From NCBI RefSeq assembly GCF_041380015.1, contig NZ_CP159978.1: 64,000 nt of DNA; one strand, written 5' to 3'. The notes beneath the pieces were generated by a model, which did not search any database, was not told the origin of the DNA, and was given only the letters and a program-made list of their open reading frames with translations. Below are positions 62,224 to 64,000 of the stretch, one piece after another. This DNA comes from Buchananella felis (GTDB taxonomy: Bacteria; Actinomycetota; Actinomycetes; Actinomycetales; Actinomycetaceae). Numbering within the stretch: position 1 is the stretch's first letter; every line of letters starts with the position of its first letter. The position numbers and the translations under genes were made by a program.

Positions 62224-63069
62224 CTAGCCGGCGATCTCGCGGATGGCGTTCGCCACGAGCTCGGGGGCGGAGATCGGCATGTTGTGGGTGGCGCCGGCGG
62301 CGGTGCGTAGCTGCGCGTTGGGGTGCTTTAGCGCGGCCTCGAGGTGGGCGACGTTGATCGCGTCGCGGGTGTGGGCGGACTCGCCCTTCATGGTGGCGCC
62401 GGCGGTCATGAGGAGGGTGGGGACGTTCGGTTGCTCGGCTTGGTGGCGGGCCAGTTGCTCTAGGCCGTCGCGCAGGTTGCGCAGCTCGGCGGCGAACTCG
62501 CGGGAGGCGGCGAAGGTGGTGGAGGCGCGCAGGGCGGGGGTGTAGTCGAGCGGGCCCAGGGGCTTAAGAAGGGGACGAATTAGCAGGGGGAGTAGTCCCA
62601 GGTAGCCGAGCACGCGCACGGCGACGCGCTGGAGCTTAAGGGCGGTGGGGCGGAAGAACTCGATGAGGTGCTCATCGGTCGGGTCCAGCAGCACCATGCC
62701 GCGCACGCGGCCGAGGGTCGGGGCGTTGGCTTGGCACCAGTTGCGCACGATCGGGCCGCCCCAGCTGTGTCCCACCAGGGTGAGGCAGTCGTAGTCCTGG
62801 GCGGCGATGACGGCGGCGAGGTCGCCACTTTGCCGATCCAGGCTGCGTTCAGCCGTATCGCGGGTGGAGGCACCGATGCCTGCGCGGTCGTAGGCCAGCA
62901 CGCGGTATGCACGGGAGAGCAGGCGCATCACTGGGGCCCAGTAGCGGGCGCTCATGCCCATGCCGGCCTCTAGGACGATGAGCTGCCCGCCGTGACCCAT
63001 GGAAATTGTGGACAGGCGGCGCCCGTCTGGGGTGGGGACGAAACTGGTCTCGGGTTCGAAAATCGCCAT
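62224..63069 (-). CDS. Alpha/beta-hydrolase
   Basis: A 281-residue alpha/beta-hydrolase fold enzyme. VLEAGMGMSARYWAPV supplies the oxyanion strand, LVGHSWGGPIV the nucleophile Ser, LLDPTDEH an acidic turn and GATHNMPISAPELVANA the catalytic His. The substrate is unknown; esterase or lactonase activity would fit. It is oriented against metK and priA and separates two genes that are usually neighbours. A copy of the dispersed 17-mer lies just beyond its stop (62180-62196). Confidence 0.85.
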   Translation of the reverse strand: MAIFEPETSFVPTPDGRRLSTISMGHGGQLIVLEAGMGMSARYWAPVMRLLSRAYRVLAYDRAGIGASTRDTAERSLDRQSGDLAAVIAAQDYDCLTLVGHSWGGPIVRNWCQANAPTLGRVRGMVLLDPTDEHLIEFFRPTALKLQRVAVRVLGYLGLLPLLIRPLLKPLGPLDYTPALRASTTFAASREFAAELRNLRDGLEQLARHQAEQPNVPTLLMTAGATMKGESAHTRDAINVAHLEAALKHPNAQLRTAAGATHNMPISAPELVANAIREIAG

Positions 63070-63382
63070 TTTGCTCAGGATTTCGACTCGGGGTACAACC
63101 TGGTGTCGAGTCTATGTGGCGGGTATCGCGGGGAAGAGGGGAAGCAATTTAGATAGGGGCGCATAAGTTCCTTTTCGCCTGCGCGGTCGTGGTGGCGCCG
63201 GGTGTGGCGGCGGTGCGGGGGTGGGTGTGGTGGTGGTCGGGGTGGGAGTGGCGATGGTCGGGGTGCGTTGGGTGTGTAGGGTGCCTGGGCGTTCCCAGAA
63301 ATGTTGGTGGGCTTCGGTAGGCTGCCTGCAAAAGGCCGCACACGGTGAATCGGGTCGAGGTGAAGCGAGGGGAGGTGGCGCG
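63070..63382. other. Gap before priA with a G-rich low-complexity tract
   Basis: 313 bp. 63188-63290 is built of GGTCGGGGTG, GGTGGTGG and GGGGGTGGG runs on the plus strand, able in principle to form a G-quadruplex. A short GACTC/GAGTC inverted repeat lies near 63083-63113. No gene is supported; open frames here encode only Pro/Thr/His low complexity. Confidence 0.5.
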
Positions 63383-64000
63383 GTGAGCGAGGAAGCTTCG
63401 CTGTTCGAGCTGCCGGAGGCGCCGCCAGCGCCCGTGGCTTCGCGCCTGGCCCAGCCGGTGGCGCGTGTGTTGCTGCAGGTCCCGCTGCCGCACCTCAACC
63501 AGAGCCTGGATTACCTGGTGCCGGAGAAGTGGGATACGCAGGCCCAGCCGGGGGTGCGCGTGGTGGTCACGCTGGCCGGGCGCAAGGTGGATGGTTACGT
63601 GATCGAGCGCGCCACGGAGTCCAAGCATCACCGGTTGGCCGAGCTGGTCAAGGTGGTCTCCCCGGTGCAAGTTTTGACCCCGGAGGTGTTGGCGTTGGCG
63701 CAGGCGGTGGCGCTGCGAAACGCCGGCGCGGTGGACGACGTTCTGCGCCACGCCATTCCGCCCCGCCACGCCCGCGCGGAAAAGGCGGTACTAGAGGAGT
63801 GCGCCGAGGAGCCTGCGGGTGGCGCGGAAGCTGCGGTGGGTGAGGTCGCCAGAGCCGTAGCGGCTGAAGCCGGGGCTGTGGCCGGCGATGTGGGAACTGT
63901 GGCCGGTGAAGTAGCGACTGAGGAAGGCACGGCGGTCGACGAAGCGCGGGCGGAAGAAGCGGTTGCGGCGCTTGAGGGTGGGCTGAGCGAGTACCCGGGC
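63383..64000 (+). CDS. priA: Primosomal protein N' PriA, N-terminal part (3' end cut by window edge)
   Basis: The first 206 codons of a PriA-type protein, open to the window end. VARVLLQVPLPHLNQSLDYL then VPEKW and PGVRVVVTLAGRKVDGYVIE are the conserved 3'-binding domain. In many actinobacteria PriA is a probable helicase that lacks some helicase motifs; that region is outside the window. Residues about 140-205 form an Ala/Val/Glu-rich repeat (AVGEVARAV, AGDVGTVAGEVATEEGTAV) inserted where homologues go on with folded sequence. GTG start after GGGGAGGTGGCGC. Confidence 0.85.
   Translation, partial: MSEEASLFELPEAPPAPVASRLAQPVARVLLQVPLPHLNQSLDYLVPEKWDTQAQPGVRVVVTLAGRKVDGYVIERATESKHHRLAELVKVVSPVQVLTPEVLALAQAVALRNAGAVDDVLRHAIPPRHARAEKAVLEECAEEPAGGAEAAVGEVARAVAAEAGAVAGDVGTVAGEVATEEGTAVDEARAEEAVAALEGGLSEYPG

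Overview
The window is high-GC DNA with an actinobacterial housekeeping gene order: secF-apt-rel, hisS, aspS, rpsD, alaS-ruvX-mltG-aroE-aroC-aroKB, efp-nusB, pyrR-pyrB-pyrC-carA-carB-pyrF-gmk-rpoZ-coaBC, then metK and priA. The order, the fused aroK-aroB gene, GTG and TTG starts, and many starts lying 6-7 bases after a TANNNT -10 box (leaderless mRNAs) suggest a member of the Actinomycetaceae or a near relative. This rests on recognition only; no database search was possible. I see no rRNA, tRNA or CRISPR array.

Layout. 1-12.1 kb: secF end, apt, bifunctional rel, an AbiEi-like orphan, a DUF349 protein, an MBL-fold hydrolase, hisS and two overlapping dynamin-like GTPases. 12.2-24.8 kb: a 2H phosphoesterase, a DEAD-box helicase, aspS, a YciO protein, a three-repeat CWB2 cell-wall protein inside 28-bp direct repeats, an MMPL exporter, rarA and rpsD. 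24.9-34.8 kb: the alaS-to-aroKB operon, then a degenerate shikimate-kinase paralogue and an orphan Pycsar-effector-like membrane protein. 35-48 kb: efp, nusB, a cupin/methyltransferase pair under a DtxR-type box, and the whole pyrimidine operon with a PyrR RNA site at its head.

48.1-59.9 kb is an accessory region of visibly lower GC between coaBC and metK, which are normally close. It holds a RloA/RloB (AbiL-type) pair, an EVE-domain McrB with McrC, an ISL3 scrap, two near-identical dead insertion sequences bracketing an unknown 510-residue protein, and an intact IS3-family element. Its history is written in duplications: a 71-bp copy of the coaBC 3' end follows the RloAB pair, and a 145-bp copy of the 3' end of the formate/nitrite channel gene lies 6.5 kb from the original. 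focA, metK, an alpha/beta hydrolase and the start of priA finish the window.

Most striking points: (1) CarA in the pyrimidine operon has lost its amidotransferase nucleophile (Gly269 for Cys), the partner Glu and most of the glutamine pocket, while CarB is complete. This predicts an ammonia-dependent carbamoyl-phosphate synthase, a bacterial parallel to animal CPS I. (2) A 17-bp motif, GGCGGCAACGTCGGCCA, occurs three times exactly and many times nearly exactly, on both strands, in genes and between them. (3) The coaBC-metK gap is a layered defence and IS hotspot. (4) An orphan PycTM-like protein sits in the shikimate-efp junction.
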